From: Plotosus lineatus
Lineage: Eukaryota > Chordata > Actinopteri > Siluriformes > Plotosidae
Reading direction: 5' to 3'
Assembly: GCA_024760905.1 (NCBI GenBank)
Contig: CM045738.1
Coordinates: 46,116,297 to 46,180,296, forward strand
Length of the DNA stretch: 64,000 nt
The position numbers and the translations under genes are program-made. Positions 21,424 through 52,599 of this stretch are shown piece after piece. A model generated the notes under the pieces. It was not told the DNA's origin. It ran no database searches and saw only the letters and a list, made by a program, of their open reading frames with translations. Within the stretch, counting starts at the first letter, position 1. The number at the start of each line of letters is the position of its first letter.

Positions 21424-21751
21424 TCTATAAAAAAATCCAAATCATTTACTAATAAGTAGTCAGAAATATCAAAGCATCCTCACCCAATGAGAGAATCTGG
21501 GGCATTCCACTCAAGATGGTGTCAAGCTTCTGCTGAAAATCGTTATCTTCAACGTTTCCCTTGAATGCAACAAAGATAGTAGCACATTCCTTTTTTCCAT
21601 GTGGACTCGGGGACCGTGCTAGGTCACCGTTTCCATAATAACCGCACACATCACCCCCATTCTTCAATCCTGAATCATCCTCTGTGCTCACAGCGACCCC
21701 AGGAGATCCTGTACACCAGGTGATCTCAGGTGGGCTGTGCTCCTGTGCCAT
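1..21751 (-). CDS. ncoa6: Nuclear receptor coactivator 6 (partial, C-terminus outside window)
   Basis: NCOA6 (ASC-2/TRBP/PRIP) is a nuclear coactivator that binds liganded nuclear receptors through LXXLL boxes and belongs to an MLL3/MLL4 histone methyltransferase complex (family knowledge). Coding exons: 21751-21484, 14675-14520, 14386-14264, 9107-8985, 8899-8078, 7971-7834, 7739-6308, 3739-3621, 3340-26. Every intron is GT-AG and every phase joins. Recognised from the conserved N-terminal block ([29 protein letters not shown]), box 1 ([14 protein letters not shown]), the basic [14 protein letters not shown] stretch, LPEYSNR and box 2 (LNQLLDN). About 2,165 codons are present, already longer than the roughly 2,060-residue human protein because of Gln expansions. 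The last exon here donates at 25/24, so the C-terminus lies to the left of the window. GGT7 lies upstream on the same strand. Confidence 0.93.
26..3340 (-). CDS. ncoa6: NCOA6 large coding exon 9 (LXXLL box 2)
   Basis: 3,315 bp with one frame read as open where checked, phase 1 to 1. Starts [20 protein letters not shown], then a Gln tract (about 3,000-3,290). Later it holds nuclear-receptor box 2, LNQLL at 1566-1580 ([13 protein letters not shown]), and the Ser/Thr/Pro/Val-rich region around [15 protein letters not shown]. Ends ESPSLQ with donor CAAG/GTATTC at 25/24. Bases 1-25 are the start of the next intron, ending in a T-rich run. Confidence 0.93.
3621..3739 (-). CDS. ncoa6: NCOA6 coding exon 8
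   Basis: 119 bp, phase 2 to 1. It encodes [20 protein letters not shown] through [14 protein letters not shown], matching the human region around GPKLPEFSNRP. Acceptor ATGTAG, donor GCAG/GTAAGA. Confidence 0.9.
3807..5344. mobile_element. MITE-A copy 1, TA-flanked Tigger-like element with NCOA6 insert
   Basis: Terminal inverted repeats CAGTCGGCCCCCTACTTACG / CGTAAGTAGGGGGCAGACTG, flanked by TA on both sides (3805-6, 5345-6), fit pogo/Tigger-type target duplication. Inside are (GA)n, the relic text beginning ATGGACCCAGAAAAT at 4139 and the 121-bp NCOA6-derived block 4846-4966. It lies wholly in the NCOA6 intron 3740-6307. Confidence 0.75.
4846..4966 (-). pseudogene. Captured fragment of NCOA6 large exon
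   Basis: 121 bp align without gaps to 83-203 of the NCOA6 coding exon with 5 mismatches by my count (about 96% identity), in the same orientation. The reading frame is still open on the minus strand ([17 protein letters not shown]). Related MITE-A copies (11280, 56939) have ordinary MITE sequence at this point, so the fragment replaced part of the element. Confidence 0.85.
5345..6307. other. Intronic DNA without recognised features
   Basis: Rest of the NCOA6 intron after MITE-A. AT-rich, short open frames only; nothing recognised on either strand. Confidence 0.6.
6308..7739 (-). CDS. ncoa6: NCOA6 coding exon 7 (poly-Gln region and LXXLL box 1)
   Basis: 1,432 bp, phase 1 to 2. Starts [16 protein letters not shown] after acceptor TTTTAG. 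The middle (about 6,680-7,150 and 7,300-7,380) is almost continuous Gln with some His, Leu and Met, written in mixed CAG and CAA codons. Near the 3' end lies nuclear-receptor box 1, LVNLL at 6460-6474, within [14 protein letters not shown], followed by [14 protein letters not shown], probably nuclear localisation signal-like. Long Ala/Val-rich open frames on the plus strand here are antisense shadows of the Gln codons. Confidence 0.94.
7834..7971 (-). CDS. ncoa6: NCOA6 coding exon 6
   Basis: 138 bp, phase 1 to 1. It encodes [20 protein letters not shown] through [10 protein letters not shown]. Flanking introns are short (106 bp on the 5' side, 94 bp on the 3' side). Confidence 0.9.
8078..8899 (-). 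CDS. ncoa6: NCOA6 coding exon 5
   Basis: 822 bp, phase 1 to 1. It begins [16 protein letters not shown], contains the conserved [20 protein letters not shown] and [18 protein letters not shown] blocks, then Pro/Gln/Gly-rich sequence, and ends GGMGG joined to MPKRMPMGF of the next exon. The methionine at 8894 is internal, not a start. Confidence 0.93.
8985..9107 (-). CDS. ncoa6: NCOA6 coding exon 4
   Basis: 123 bp, phase 1 to 1. It encodes [15 protein letters not shown] through VQRPATQS; the split Asp codon completes the conserved QSDTMDP junction. Acceptor TTAAATAG, donor TCAG/GTGAGA. The next intron is only 85 bp. Confidence 0.92.
9480..9520 (+). mobile_element. Tc1-like transposase scrap
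   Basis: A short stretch reads GNVMVWGCF, the conserved VMVWG motif of Tc1 transposases. Too short to define an element. Confidence 0.35.
9600..10200 (-). mobile_element. LINE reverse-transcriptase C-terminal relic
   Basis: Minus-strand pieces [29 protein letters not shown] and [20 protein letters not shown] with [14 protein letters not shown] resemble the thumb and C-terminal region of APE-type LINE proteins (ILLYGCE, GISYRDHKTNE, WFGH motifs). Frameshifted and 5'-truncated, in an NCOA6 intron. Confidence 0.6.
10195..10437 (+). mobile_element. LINE-B fragment
   Basis: Plus-strand DNA matches the LINE-B region encoding [15 protein letters not shown] and [20 protein letters not shown] seen at 44199 and 54592, with an internal deletion after KVYKMVLRP. 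Ends where the Tc1 relic begins. Confidence 0.65.
10449..11190 (+). mobile_element. Tc1/mariner element, 5'-truncated, with transposase C-terminus
   Basis: Bases 10475-10924 encode 149 residues of a Tc1-type DD34E transposase: VMVWGAM, then [10 protein letters not shown] (second Asp), then [14 protein letters not shown] (catalytic Glu), to a natural stop at 10922-10924. Codons are readable back to about 10449 (KSSIKYAQ). The N-terminal paired-like DNA-binding domain and first catalytic Asp are missing. The AT-rich 3' flank ending GCTAATTTTTTTAGCAGGAC at about 11190 looks like the 3' terminal repeat. Not autonomous. Confidence 0.8.
11219..11280. repeat. (CA)n microsatellite
   Basis: About 62 bp of uninterrupted CA repeat directly before the left end of a MITE-A copy. 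Confidence 0.95.
11280..12018. mobile_element. MITE-A copy 2
   Basis: Left end CAGTCGGCTCCCAACTTACG, right end GTTAGTTGGGGGCCGACTG, about 740 bp. Interior resembles the other MITE-A copies, including the GGAATGCGCTTTGAATTCCA segment that is missing from copy 1. Flanks are CA and CA/TA microsatellite. Confidence 0.7.
12021..12064. repeat. (AT)n microsatellite
   Basis: Uninterrupted AT repeat between a MITE-A end and the Penelope-like terminal repeat. Confidence 0.95.
12065..12240 (-). mobile_element. Penelope-like terminal repeat fragment, copy 1
   Basis: The minus-strand counterpart of 21229-21392: hammerhead segment, then CTTTGTCCTGTCC, TTGCTCTACCAAAAAGTATT and CTACGGAAGGATCTACTCAG. No reverse transcriptase is nearby. 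Assigned to Penelope-like elements because they are known to carry hammerhead motifs in their pseudo-LTRs; this is inference. Confidence 0.55.
12171..12225 (-). ncRNA. Hammerhead ribozyme motif, copy 1 (probably inactive)
   Basis: Read on the minus strand: stem I AUCAC, core CUGAAGA (12220-12214), stem II GAG(A)GGAUGG paired with CCACCCCUC, core GAAA (12189-12186), stem III CAG/CUG with a two-base loop, then the cleavage position. Here the cleavage base is G (CUGUG), where H is required, so self-cleavage should be lost. Confidence 0.65.
12264..13437 (-). mobile_element. MITE-B / Tigger-derived element with transposase remnant
   Basis: Ends AGTACCTTGACGAAC and GTTAGTCAAGGTACCACTG are inverted repeats of the MITE-B type. 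The minus strand codes for a Tigger/CENP-B-like N-terminus: [35 protein letters not shown] (psq helix-turn-helix) at 13220-13040, then in another frame [20 protein letters not shown] (Tc5/CENP-B DNA-binding domain) at about 12980. The DDE catalytic domain is absent. Confidence 0.75.
13545..13765 (-). repeat. Degenerate SINE/LINE-tail repeat
   Basis: Contains the fish-repeat text TGGACTGTGGGAGGAAAC and CACCCTGAACAGCTTGTCAG, also seen at 37,100-37,320 and 40,062-40,372. No terminal repeats recognised. Confidence 0.5.
13766..14263. other. Intronic DNA without recognised features
   Basis: AT-rich intron segment directly 3' (on the minus strand) of NCOA6 exon 3; nothing recognised apart from the donor at its edge. 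Confidence 0.5.
14264..14386 (-). CDS. ncoa6: NCOA6 coding exon 3
   Basis: 123 bp, phase 1 to 1. It encodes [20 protein letters not shown] through [11 protein letters not shown]. The neighbouring intron on the 5' side is only 133 bp; the 3' intron (14263-9108) is about 5 kb and packed with transposons. Confidence 0.92.
14520..14675 (-). CDS. ncoa6: NCOA6 coding exon 2
   Basis: 156 bp, phase 1 in and 1 out. It encodes [20 protein letters not shown] followed by [14 protein letters not shown] and ILSVQIEG, the best conserved block of the N-terminal domain. The acceptor after AATGAAG was chosen over an internal CAG because it keeps the frame with ILSLG of the preceding exon and matches the human length. 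Confidence 0.93.
14741..14910. repeat. CA/TA microsatellite cluster with a MITE-A scrap
   Basis: (CA)n, (TA)n and again (TA)n tracts flank a short AGTCGGTCCCCTTCTTACGA, a truncated MITE-A end. Confidence 0.85.
15756..16302. mobile_element. MITE-D copy 1
   Basis: Left end TA/CAGTGGTCCCTCGCTACTTT; right part CCTACTTCGCGGAAATCAG and GAAAGTGAAGGATTC, decayed. Interior includes CACAAAACAAGGCCAATTAT, shared with 20,245 and 27,020. LINE-A is inserted just beyond its right end. Confidence 0.6.
16321..19546 (+). mobile_element. LINE-A copy 1, near full-length, defective
   Basis: A 15-bp target-site duplication ACAGAAAAAAGTTAA flanks it (16306-16320, 19547-19561). GC-rich relative to its surroundings. 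Order: APE endonuclease ([37 protein letters not shown]; 16620-17400), then reverse transcriptase ([40 protein letters not shown]; 17900-18800), C-terminal [15 protein letters not shown], and a 3' end with AAGCGGAAGA(AGATGAT)n. Frameshifts near 17,400-17,500 and a stop (CCT TGA) at 18,475 make it inactive. The repeated GAT tail recalls RTE/Rex3-like elements, but the clade is uncertain. Confidence 0.88.
19661..19746. repeat. (CA)n microsatellite
   Basis: Interrupted CA repeat with one CCCC and a few TA/TC changes. Confidence 0.9.
19747..20776. mobile_element. MITE-D copy 2 (holds a SINE)
   Basis: Left CCCTTGCTACTTCGTGCTTC; right CCTACTTCGCGGATTTCAAC and AAAGTGAGGGATCCCTATA. The interior 20,390-20,560 (TACCTCAGGATAATG, TCTCCGGATGTTTGCAAAAC) is also found at 29,385-30,025. 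A SINE is inserted at 19830-20185. Confidence 0.6.
19830..20185 (+). mobile_element. tRNA-derived SINE, type 1 tail
   Basis: Flanked by a 13-bp duplication ATTGAATTAAAAA (19817-19829, 20186-20198). The head has pol III boxes: A TGGTCTAGTGG and B GGTTCGAGTTC. The body contains GTGTCAGGAAGAGCATCTGA and the end GATGTGGCGACTCCCG...AAAAGCTGAAAGG matches the LINE-B 3' end. Confidence 0.85.
20768..21110. repeat. (CA)n/(TA)n microsatellite cluster
   Basis: (CA)n at 20,772-20,795 and long TA/CA/TG mixed tracts from 20,905 to 21,105, ending at the left arm of the palindrome. Confidence 0.92.
21150..21204 (-). ncRNA. Hammerhead ribozyme motif, copy 2
   Basis: Minus strand: stem I AUCAC (21204-21200), core CUGAAGA (21199-21193), stem II GAG(A)GGAUGG / CCACCCCUC with loop UUUCA, GAAA, stem III CAG-AU-CUG, U, cleavage base A at 21155, stem I GUGAU (21154-21150). 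All conserved core positions and the GUA cleavage triplet are intact. Stem III is very short, as in retroelement hammerheads thought to work as dimers. Confidence 0.75.
21229..21283 (+). ncRNA. Hammerhead ribozyme motif, copy 3
   Basis: Plus strand: AUCAC (21229-21233), CUGAAGA (21234-21240), stem II 21241-21264, GAAA (21265-21268), CAG-AU-CUG-U, cleavage base A at 21278, GUGAU (21279-21283). One stem II base differs from copy 2 (G to A, adding a second A-C mismatch). Core and cleavage triplet are intact. Confidence 0.75.
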
Positions 21752-21755
21752 GGCC
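21484..21755 (-). CDS. ncoa6: NCOA6 first coding exon
   Basis: An acceptor (pyrimidine-rich tract ending AAAAG) precedes a short leader GGCC and the start ATG at 21751, inside the context GGCCATGG, a good Kozak match. The 89 codons begin [12 protein letters not shown] and run through [18 protein letters not shown] to ILSLG. The donor follows TTGG, phase 1. The first 50 or so residues are poorly conserved with human NCOA6, but the IFVAFKGN block is diagnostic. Confidence 0.9.
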
Positions 21756-22019
21756 CTTTTAAAAAAAGGAAAGGTGTGAGGTCTCTCAGGCCTTTGCTGT
21801 TTTTGAAATGAGCAAAACCTCCTGGTTCAGCTTGTTTTTGTTTTTTTGAATGTTCTAGTTTCAAGGCATACTGCGGTAGGTTTTATATCCTGACACTATC
21901 CTTCCTAATTTATTTACACTTTCACTAAATTTCAGACACAGATAACAACCTTTTTTCACAATGGATTTTTCACACGTGCTGTGTATAAAACTCATTCAAA
22001 AAGGAAGTCTAATTCTTAC

Positions 22020-22094
22020 CAGTGTTTCAACTGACAACCCTGAATTGTGGCCAGGGTTTCTTTCAAATAGCTAAATCCAGCAGCTCATTAAGAT
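22020..22094 (-). other. ncoa6: Possible NCOA6 5' noncoding exon
   Basis: On the minus strand an acceptor (GTTTACAG) at 22096/22095 and a strong donor (CACTG/GTAAGAAT) at 22019/22018 bracket 75 bp, about 260 bp upstream of the first coding exon. No long ORF. Human NCOA6 also has spliced 5' UTR exons. Inferred from splice signals only. Confidence 0.4.
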
Positions 22095-22818
22095 CTGTAA
22101 ACACATTTTCATCTGTAAGACTTGCTTCAATCTTAGGTTTTGTGCAATTGATTTTTTAATAAATACAAATCACAAGGTGTTTTCATAATTGATCTGGAAA
22201 AAAATTGCCATTCACTTAAAAATGTTTGAGGTATGTTTGACAATAGTGTTCATAAATCTGCAAAAATCTGGGGGTCATACATGTGATTGTTTGATGTGAT
22301 TAGTATGGTGCAGATTCTTTGCCAGGAGTTTCATGGCTATATTTGTATATAAATACAGTATACACACACATATTTTCTCACTCACACACATAAGAGCATG
22401 GAAACCATACCTAAAGTGTGTATTTAATTCGCCAAAGATTAATTACTTTCCAATAATAATAATAATAATAAAAGATTTCTGGCAAATAACCAAATTAATC
22501 TGCGTTTGATTTTAATTTAATTTATTTATTTATTGTTGTTTTTGGTGCATTTTTATATCGAGTGATTCCTGATCGAATTCGTGACAAATATATTTGGCGA
22601 GTCTGTGCAAATTAAACATTAACATTAAAAGAAATAGTTAAAGCTTAAAAACACAAGCGTTCTATCTAAACAACAAGTAGCACCCACGGCTAGCTAATTG
22701 AGCTAAGCTTGGTTAAACTCGCTAACCGGCTTAAAATGGTTATCCTTATTTTTTAGCCCTCATAAGAATTTCCTACATAATTATATTAAGTCTAAAGCGA
22801 TAAAAAATGGCGATTTAC

Positions 22819-22960
22819 CTTTTCAGTCCATTTAGTGAGGGTAAGAAATTCAAAGAAGAATTTAGTTAACTAGCTAACGTATATGCTAACTAGCCGAACG
22901 CTAACAGCAGCACAGCTCACACAAATCTCATAATCCACAGTGAAGTGTTTTCTTTTTTTT
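22819..22960 (-). promoter_or_regulatory. Possible NCOA6 first exon / promoter-proximal segment
   Basis: A donor-like AAAAG/GTAAAT sits at 22818/22817 on the minus strand, and there is no obvious transposon from about 22,560 to 22,940. The right limit is arbitrary: it stops before the T-run at 22950-22973. This would be a reasonable transcription start for NCOA6, but no TATA box or clear CpG island is visible. Confidence 0.25.
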
Positions 22961-23173
22961 TTTTTTTTTTTTTTAACTGGGGCCGCAACCGTCGGCTTTC
23001 ACAAAGAATATGTACGCCATTTTTACAATCGTACACCTCCATCCAGAGGGAACAGTACGTAAAAGGCGTAAATTGGCCATGTCAATTTTACGACAGATGT
23101 CGAAAACGACTTCTTCCGTTCATTTTTGTTGTAGGACTTCAATTTTTTGCAATCATTGAACTTTAATGTATTT

Positions 23174-24807
23174 CTTTTGTTTTAATAGATTACATTGTCA
23201 CATATAAACCACAGATGGAATATATATATACTACAACTATTATTCGTGGTAGATTAATAGTATAAACGACTTAAACATATATGTTCGACATTCATTCGAG
23301 TGCAAACATGGTTTAAAAACTACATATCCCAGAAAGCTGTGCGGTCATCCCTGTGAGAGGTGCTGCGTGCCGAACATTCGCGACAAAAATAGTTTTTCTT
23401 TCTTTACTTATTTTTAAGTGTTTTTTTCTATAACAAGAAAGCATTGAAATATTTGTAAATTGTAAACACATGGAAATCAGTTTTGTCAATTTAGGTTCGT
23501 GAAGAAAGTGAAACTCCCAGATGAGAAGTGATTTTGGGGGCAAAAAAGTGAAAAACAATAAGAATTTCACCACATTTTAAACAATTGAGCGAAAACCAAC
23601 AGCCACTGAATACTGGGTTATCTATATTATTTTGCAATATTTATAGCTGTGTTTGTGCCATAAGTAAGAAGTCGAGGCATCATCTGAATAAAAATGTCTA
23701 ATTTACCAATAAACCAGACAAACGCTACATTTATTAATTTATCAACATATAAAATATGCAACACATCCTTTACAGCATCACGATATGGCAAAAAAAGTGC
23801 AAACATGTACAAAAAAGCCCTTCTGCTACACTCAATAAATAAAACAACAATTCCATTGATGAATAAAAGAAAAAGGCCAACCCCCCCACACACACACACA
23901 CACACACCTACACCAATCCTTCTTTGAATACAGAAAATGAAATTAAACAACTCTTATTTTGAATGATTCATCTTCAGTCCAAACATATGTCATCATAGAA
24001 TACTACCCAAACAAAGCCACTAAAATAACCAATAAATAATAATACGCAAGTGAGAAGAAAAACCCAAAGACATTTTGCAAAAACATTGACAAAAAAGTAC
24101 ATTTACTTTCATTAGAATCTCATTAAAATCCCACAAAATATCGATTTGGTTAAATTATGTTCATTATCCGTAATTTCATCACTGCACATGTTCAGTTACC
24201 AATGGCAATTATGTAAGAAAATGTATTTCTTTTCAAATATTACACAAGAAAAATAAAACCCCAAACTAAAAAAAATCATTACGATATCCACCCACTGGAT
24301 ACGAGCAAAGATGCACTCCGATTATCTTATCTACTACTCAGGTATCACTTGATAAACCTTGAATAGTGAAAAACAAATTGACAATGGAATTAGCTGAACC
24401 TTAACAGGAATTTAAAAACAAAACTACATCCAAAAAGCAAAATATGGTATGAAAGTGTTTGATTTTAAGAATTAGCGCTTCTGTTTAAACATGTTTTTTT
24501 TGCCCTGTCAACACTCACAACCACATTGAAAGCTGATTTTATATCTGGTGCACTTTACTGTTATTGTCACACTCCACGAGTTCAGGGGACTGGAAATACA
24601 TGAGCAGGCCTTTCACAGAGCTTTAGTTACATTTGTCATGGATATGCAGTGCTGGGCATGTGAGAGCTCTTTGTGACATTAAGACCAGTGCGTCAATTTA
24701 TATGTAAAAATAATAATTTAAGGTGGTATGTAAAGTGTTTATAATGATGAAGAGATGAACAGACTCATCCAGTGAAAGTCTAAAGCAGATGTTCAGTTTA
24801 GTATTGT
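23174..24807. other. Intergenic DNA, little recognised
   Basis: Lies between the NCOA6 5' end and the GGT7 3' end. AT-rich; a short (CA)n at 23,885-23,910. No ORF, RNA gene or repeat family recognised. It may contain the end of the GGT7 3' UTR or NCOA6 upstream regulatory DNA, but nothing in the sequence proves either. Confidence 0.5.
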
Positions 24808-24820
24808 ATCTTATTTGAAG

Positions 24821-25152
24821 GGCAGTGATTGCCTGGTGGTAAGGTGCTGGATCACTGATCCCTGGGCTGGAGGTTCAAGCTCCATGCTCAATTGGTTGTC
24901 ACTAATGTCCACCCCAGTGCAGCGAACTGGGTTATCAAAGGCCAGCCATGTTTCTCACAGTCTGTGGTGAAAGGTGACTTTGCTGACTTTCCTAAAAGAG
25001 GAGCTGCATAGTCATCAGCATGTTTCTGCCCAGCGGTGGCTTGATGAGCTCTCCAGGGTGTAACTCTGCCCTTGCCCAGAGTCGGCTGAGATGAGCACCA
25101 GCTTCTCCATGACCCTAGTTAAGATTAACCATTTCAGAAAATGAATGAAAGG
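24821..25152 (+). mobile_element. tRNA-derived SINE, type 2 tail
   Basis: 13-bp duplication ATCTTATTTGAAG on both sides (24808-24820, 25153-25165). The head is like type 1 (box B-like GGTTCAAGCTC), the middle AACTGGGTTATCAAAGGCC is shared, but the end is different: GAGTCGGCTGAGATG...ATTAACCATTTCAGAAAATGAATGAA. Confidence 0.8.
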
Positions 25153-25224
25153 ATCTTATTTGAAGTCGGATCTTATTTGAAAATTGGACCAAGTAAGGTT
25201 TTTTTGGTGTGTGTCAACATTACT

Positions 25225-25490
25225 TTCCTTTGCTTAATCTGGGGTTGGGTTGTAGGGGCAGCAGCCTAAGCAATGAGGTCCAGATGTCCCTCTTCCCAGT
25301 CACTTCTTTCAGCTCTTACGACGGACGGGGGACGGGGGGCAGGATGGGGGGATACCAAGGCGTTCCTAGAACAGCCAAGAGACATCATCCCTCCAGCGTG
25401 TACTGGGTCAACCCTGGGCTCTCTCCCCAGTTGGACATGCACACCAGGGAACACCACACCAGGGAGACGTTCGGGAGGCATTCTACCCAG
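25225..25490 (-). mobile_element. LINE-A copy 2, 3' end only
   Basis: Matches the last 260 bp of LINE-A (same region as 32,540-32,770), with the characteristic CATCATCCCTCCAGCGTGTA and TTGGACATGCACACCAGGG. Truncated at its 5' end, which is usual for target-primed insertion. Confidence 0.7.
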
Positions 25491-25544
25491 TTGTTTATTA
25501 ATTCAAATACATAAGTCAAACATCAGCTCATTTACAGGAACGAA

Positions 25545-25670
25545 TGGTATGCTCTTCCGTTTATTCATATGCAAACTCCACACAGTAACAACCGAGCCCA
25601 AGAATCGAACCCAGGACCTAATTGCTGTAAGACGAAGGTGCCAACCACTTGGCCACCACATAACTAAATA
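25545..25670 (-). repeat. tRNA-derived SINE head
   Basis: Minus strand reads GTGGCCAAGTGGTTGGCACC then GGTCCTGGGTTCGATTCTTG: A and B box-like promoter elements of a tRNA-derived SINE. No full cloverleaf gene is seen. Confidence 0.5.
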
Positions 25671-25679
25671 TGATATTTA

Positions 25680-26657
25680 ATTATGAAAACAGTGATGCAC
25701 GTCTAAGTGCAGATGATTCTGTGAAAGGATTCTTTAATGCCATGCATCCAACATTTCAGTGTTTCTTATACAAGATCCCGAGAAAGAAAGGATGTACCGC
25801 AAACAATACACTGTAAAATAAAATCCAAACAAATAATGCTCCACAGAGTTAAATATACCGGTACTGTACCTATGAATAAGTAAAACATAGCTGTTCTATT
25901 AGAAAGAAAACATAATTGTTGGTAAATTGCTGTGGAATGAAAGAAACTGATCATTTCATTTTTTCTTCTCTTACTCACGTTATCATCTGGATACCAGACT
26001 TCTATTTAATTATTGTTCATAAGTAATTCTTTTTTAAATATTTGACCATCTGGTTAAAGTTATATGTTTTAAAATAAGCAGTATTTAAATATGCAGTATG
26101 TAAAATTACGTCTCAAACAATTACGTGTTGTCAGGATTTTAATTATTTCTCCACTCGTGTTTATGAAGCTCCACCCCCAGGGTCTACTTCAAGACGCCTG
26201 TCAAGTATAGCATATATAAAATGACTGACAGGAGGTGCATCCTGACAAAAACAAGCATCCTGGTCCGGAAATTTTCCAAATGCATTCTCCTTGAGGCCAC
26301 ACCTTAATACAGCGTTTATGTTTATCATGGTCTTCTGGAATGACTACAGCCAAAAAAAAAAAACATTACTGCACCTGTACATGATCAGATCTCATCTCCA
26401 TGATGACAGATCATATCAACAGCAATCAGGTAAACACCAGATCTGAAGAGAAGACTCAAACAGCCTGAGTGATGTATTGTTTAGTAACCACAAGGTGCGA
26501 GCATGCCATGTGTATGGGGTGGGGTGGTGGAGGGGGTTGGAGTAATTCAGTACCCTCAGAAGGCTTAAAGCCATATCTGTAAGTGTTAGTAGCGTACATT
26601 CAGTCTACGTTTGGGTTATTGCACACACAATAGAATACAGCAAATGGGGTGGGATTA
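25680..26657. other. ggt7: Probable GGT7 3' UTR and downstream DNA
   Basis: Directly downstream of the GGT7 stop (minus strand). No transposon is recognised from about 25,680 to 26,657. The region is likely to hold the 3' UTR; the exact end cannot be set. Confidence 0.4.
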
Positions 26658-50516
<23,859 letters not shown>

Positions 50517-50849
50517 CTGAGGACAGAAGTAAATCCAATACACACCATCAGGTTTGCAATCTTCAGCTGTTACCTAGTAATTCCTAAAAGGAAATTTACA
50601 TATCCATGGGAATAAATATGACATTGGGAATTATTTATACAACGATAATCACCATATCTAACCATAAATAGAAATATTTTGTTTTCATCAATCACATGCA
50701 GCCCTCATGAAAACGGAGTTGTGATGGTTCTATACTAAAAGAAGAAGTTGAATCACACAGCACTTGGTTACGCATCAGTACAAATGTTTACAGGATCAGT
50801 CACCGCACCCAACACAAATACTGCTATAGAACAGGAACAAAAGTAAATA

Positions 50850-51495
50850 CAGTCGGCCCTCTACTTAGGAAATTAATCCTTTCCAGAGCCTTTTTCGGAA
50901 CCTGGAGTTTTCATAAGTAGAGAACCACGTTTGTGGCACGCTCCGTGGCGTACTCAGCCGAAGACGCCGGAGCTTTTGAGACGGGGCGCAGCTCCGATCT
51001 GTCAAGTAGGTAAGTGCGCTTCGAATACTTGTTTAGTTCTCAACATTCACCCGTTTGCTTGAGGGATCGGAGGTCCAGATGAGCCGCGTTTTTTGCCCAC
51101 ATTCAACAGAACGCGCCACATTTATTAAACATTTACTGAATTGAACAACTTAAAAAATGAAAAATAAGCTGCAATGGGCACTTTAAAAAAACCTCACAAA
51201 CCAACAGTACAACTCAACTTTACGCGTGTGATAAACAAGCACTATAGGTAAAGTACGATGGAGATTCAGCTCCCTCCTGGTCAATGGAAGGCCAGTGGGG
51301 CGGGATGTTGGGAGACAGCCAATGAGAGAGCAACTCACGCATTGTTTGAATGTTTGAATGGCATGTTTGAATGGCGGGTTTGGCGTCTCCGTAAGAAGAA
51401 CTCGTTTCGTATAGAGAGGACAAAAATTTAGGAAAATGTTTTTCATATACTGGATTTTTCGTATTCAGGGGTTTTCGTAAGAAGAGGGCCGACTG
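50850..51495. mobile_element. MITE-A copy 3, complete
   Basis: Ends CAGTCGGCCCTCTACTTAGG and TTCGTAAGAAGAGGGCCGACTG; TA at 50848-9 and 51496-7. 646 bp. Confidence 0.8.
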
Positions 51496-51497
51496 TA

Positions 51498-52232
51498 AAG
51501 TGGTACTTCACCTTACGAAATTAATCCGTTCCAGAGCCTTTTTCTTAACCTGGATTTTTTGTAAATTGAACCGCATTTTATATGTAAAACGCGTGATTCG
51601 TTCCAAGGCCCCCAATACGACCCCTAAACACTTTAAAAATTATAAAAGCATACCTTTTAAGACCTCCTTCTGCTTTAATATTGTGCCAGTGGTAGGTGGG
51701 TTTGGCCATATTCCTTTGCGATACCACTCAACCGCATGCCATGAGCCCGCCCGCTTCTTTCACTCGCACCGAAAATCACACGCGCGTATGTGCGTGTGTG
51801 TGTGTGTGTGCACACGTGAGTGTTGACCAAGTCTTCTTAGCAGAGTTATAATCTTACAAATGTTTATGGAAGGTTAAAAGCCTGAGTCAAAAAATAAAGC
51901 ATGAAACTCAATGACAACAGTAACTCTGTCCTTTACACGAAAAGCATTATGGCAGATGCAGCTCCATAATAGCCAATGGGAGGGAGCGGCGTCATCCCTC
52001 CTAGCCAATGGGAGGCCAGCGGGGCGGGATGTTTAAACATCAGTGATGGGAGAGCAGCTCGTGCATTGTTTGAATGTTTGAATGACGCATTTGAATGTTT
52101 GAATGGCGCGTCTGAATGTTTGAATGGCACGTTTCGTAAGGAGAAATTGTTTCGTATAAAGAGACAAAAAAAATTGGAAAAAAAACATGGCTTTTCCGTT
52201 TGCTGGGACTATCGTAAAGTGAGGTACCACTG
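51498..52232. mobile_element. MITE-A-like element abutting copy 3
   Basis: Left AAGTGGTACTTCACCTTACG, right CGTAAAGTGAGGTACCACTG, TA after it at 52233-4. It shares the TA at 51496-7 with its neighbour. The interior includes tandem TTTGAATG-type repeats (52,067-52,135). Confidence 0.75.
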
Positions 52233-52269
52233 TACTTTAGTATGGAGTGCATGTTTAAACAAAACACTT

Positions 52270-52545
52270 CACATCATGTGACAAAACGGGCAGTTTATAT
52301 CATCTCACAATCTGCTGAAGATATCTTTTCTGGGCTGCTGTTATGGGAAATCTTATCAACACAAAAAAATAAGAAAACACAAGCTTTTCTTGTTGGCTCT
52401 GTTATGGCTCTAATTGCCGTCATATATGTAGGCCTGAAAAAGTATCCAGTGACATGGTATGTAAACAATGTTTGTCTTCCGCTGACTGACATGCTCCGTG
52501 ACTGGTGCAACAAAAAGTGCTACACGTGTAAACAAACGTTTTAAA
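52270..52545 (+). pseudogene. Possible piggyBac-like transposase relic
   Basis: A short open frame reads SAEDIFSGLLLWEILS then VMALIAVIYVGLKKYPVTW, which resembles the start of the piggyBac transposase core (EDIF/ELF..., ALI..IYMGL..LP). An acidic segment at 53,590-53,660 could belong too but lies on the wrong side. No ends found; weak. Confidence 0.3.
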
Positions 52546-52599
52546 TCTCACCCACCCCTCCAAACATGAATTCCAAAATTCCCAAATACACCGCGACAA

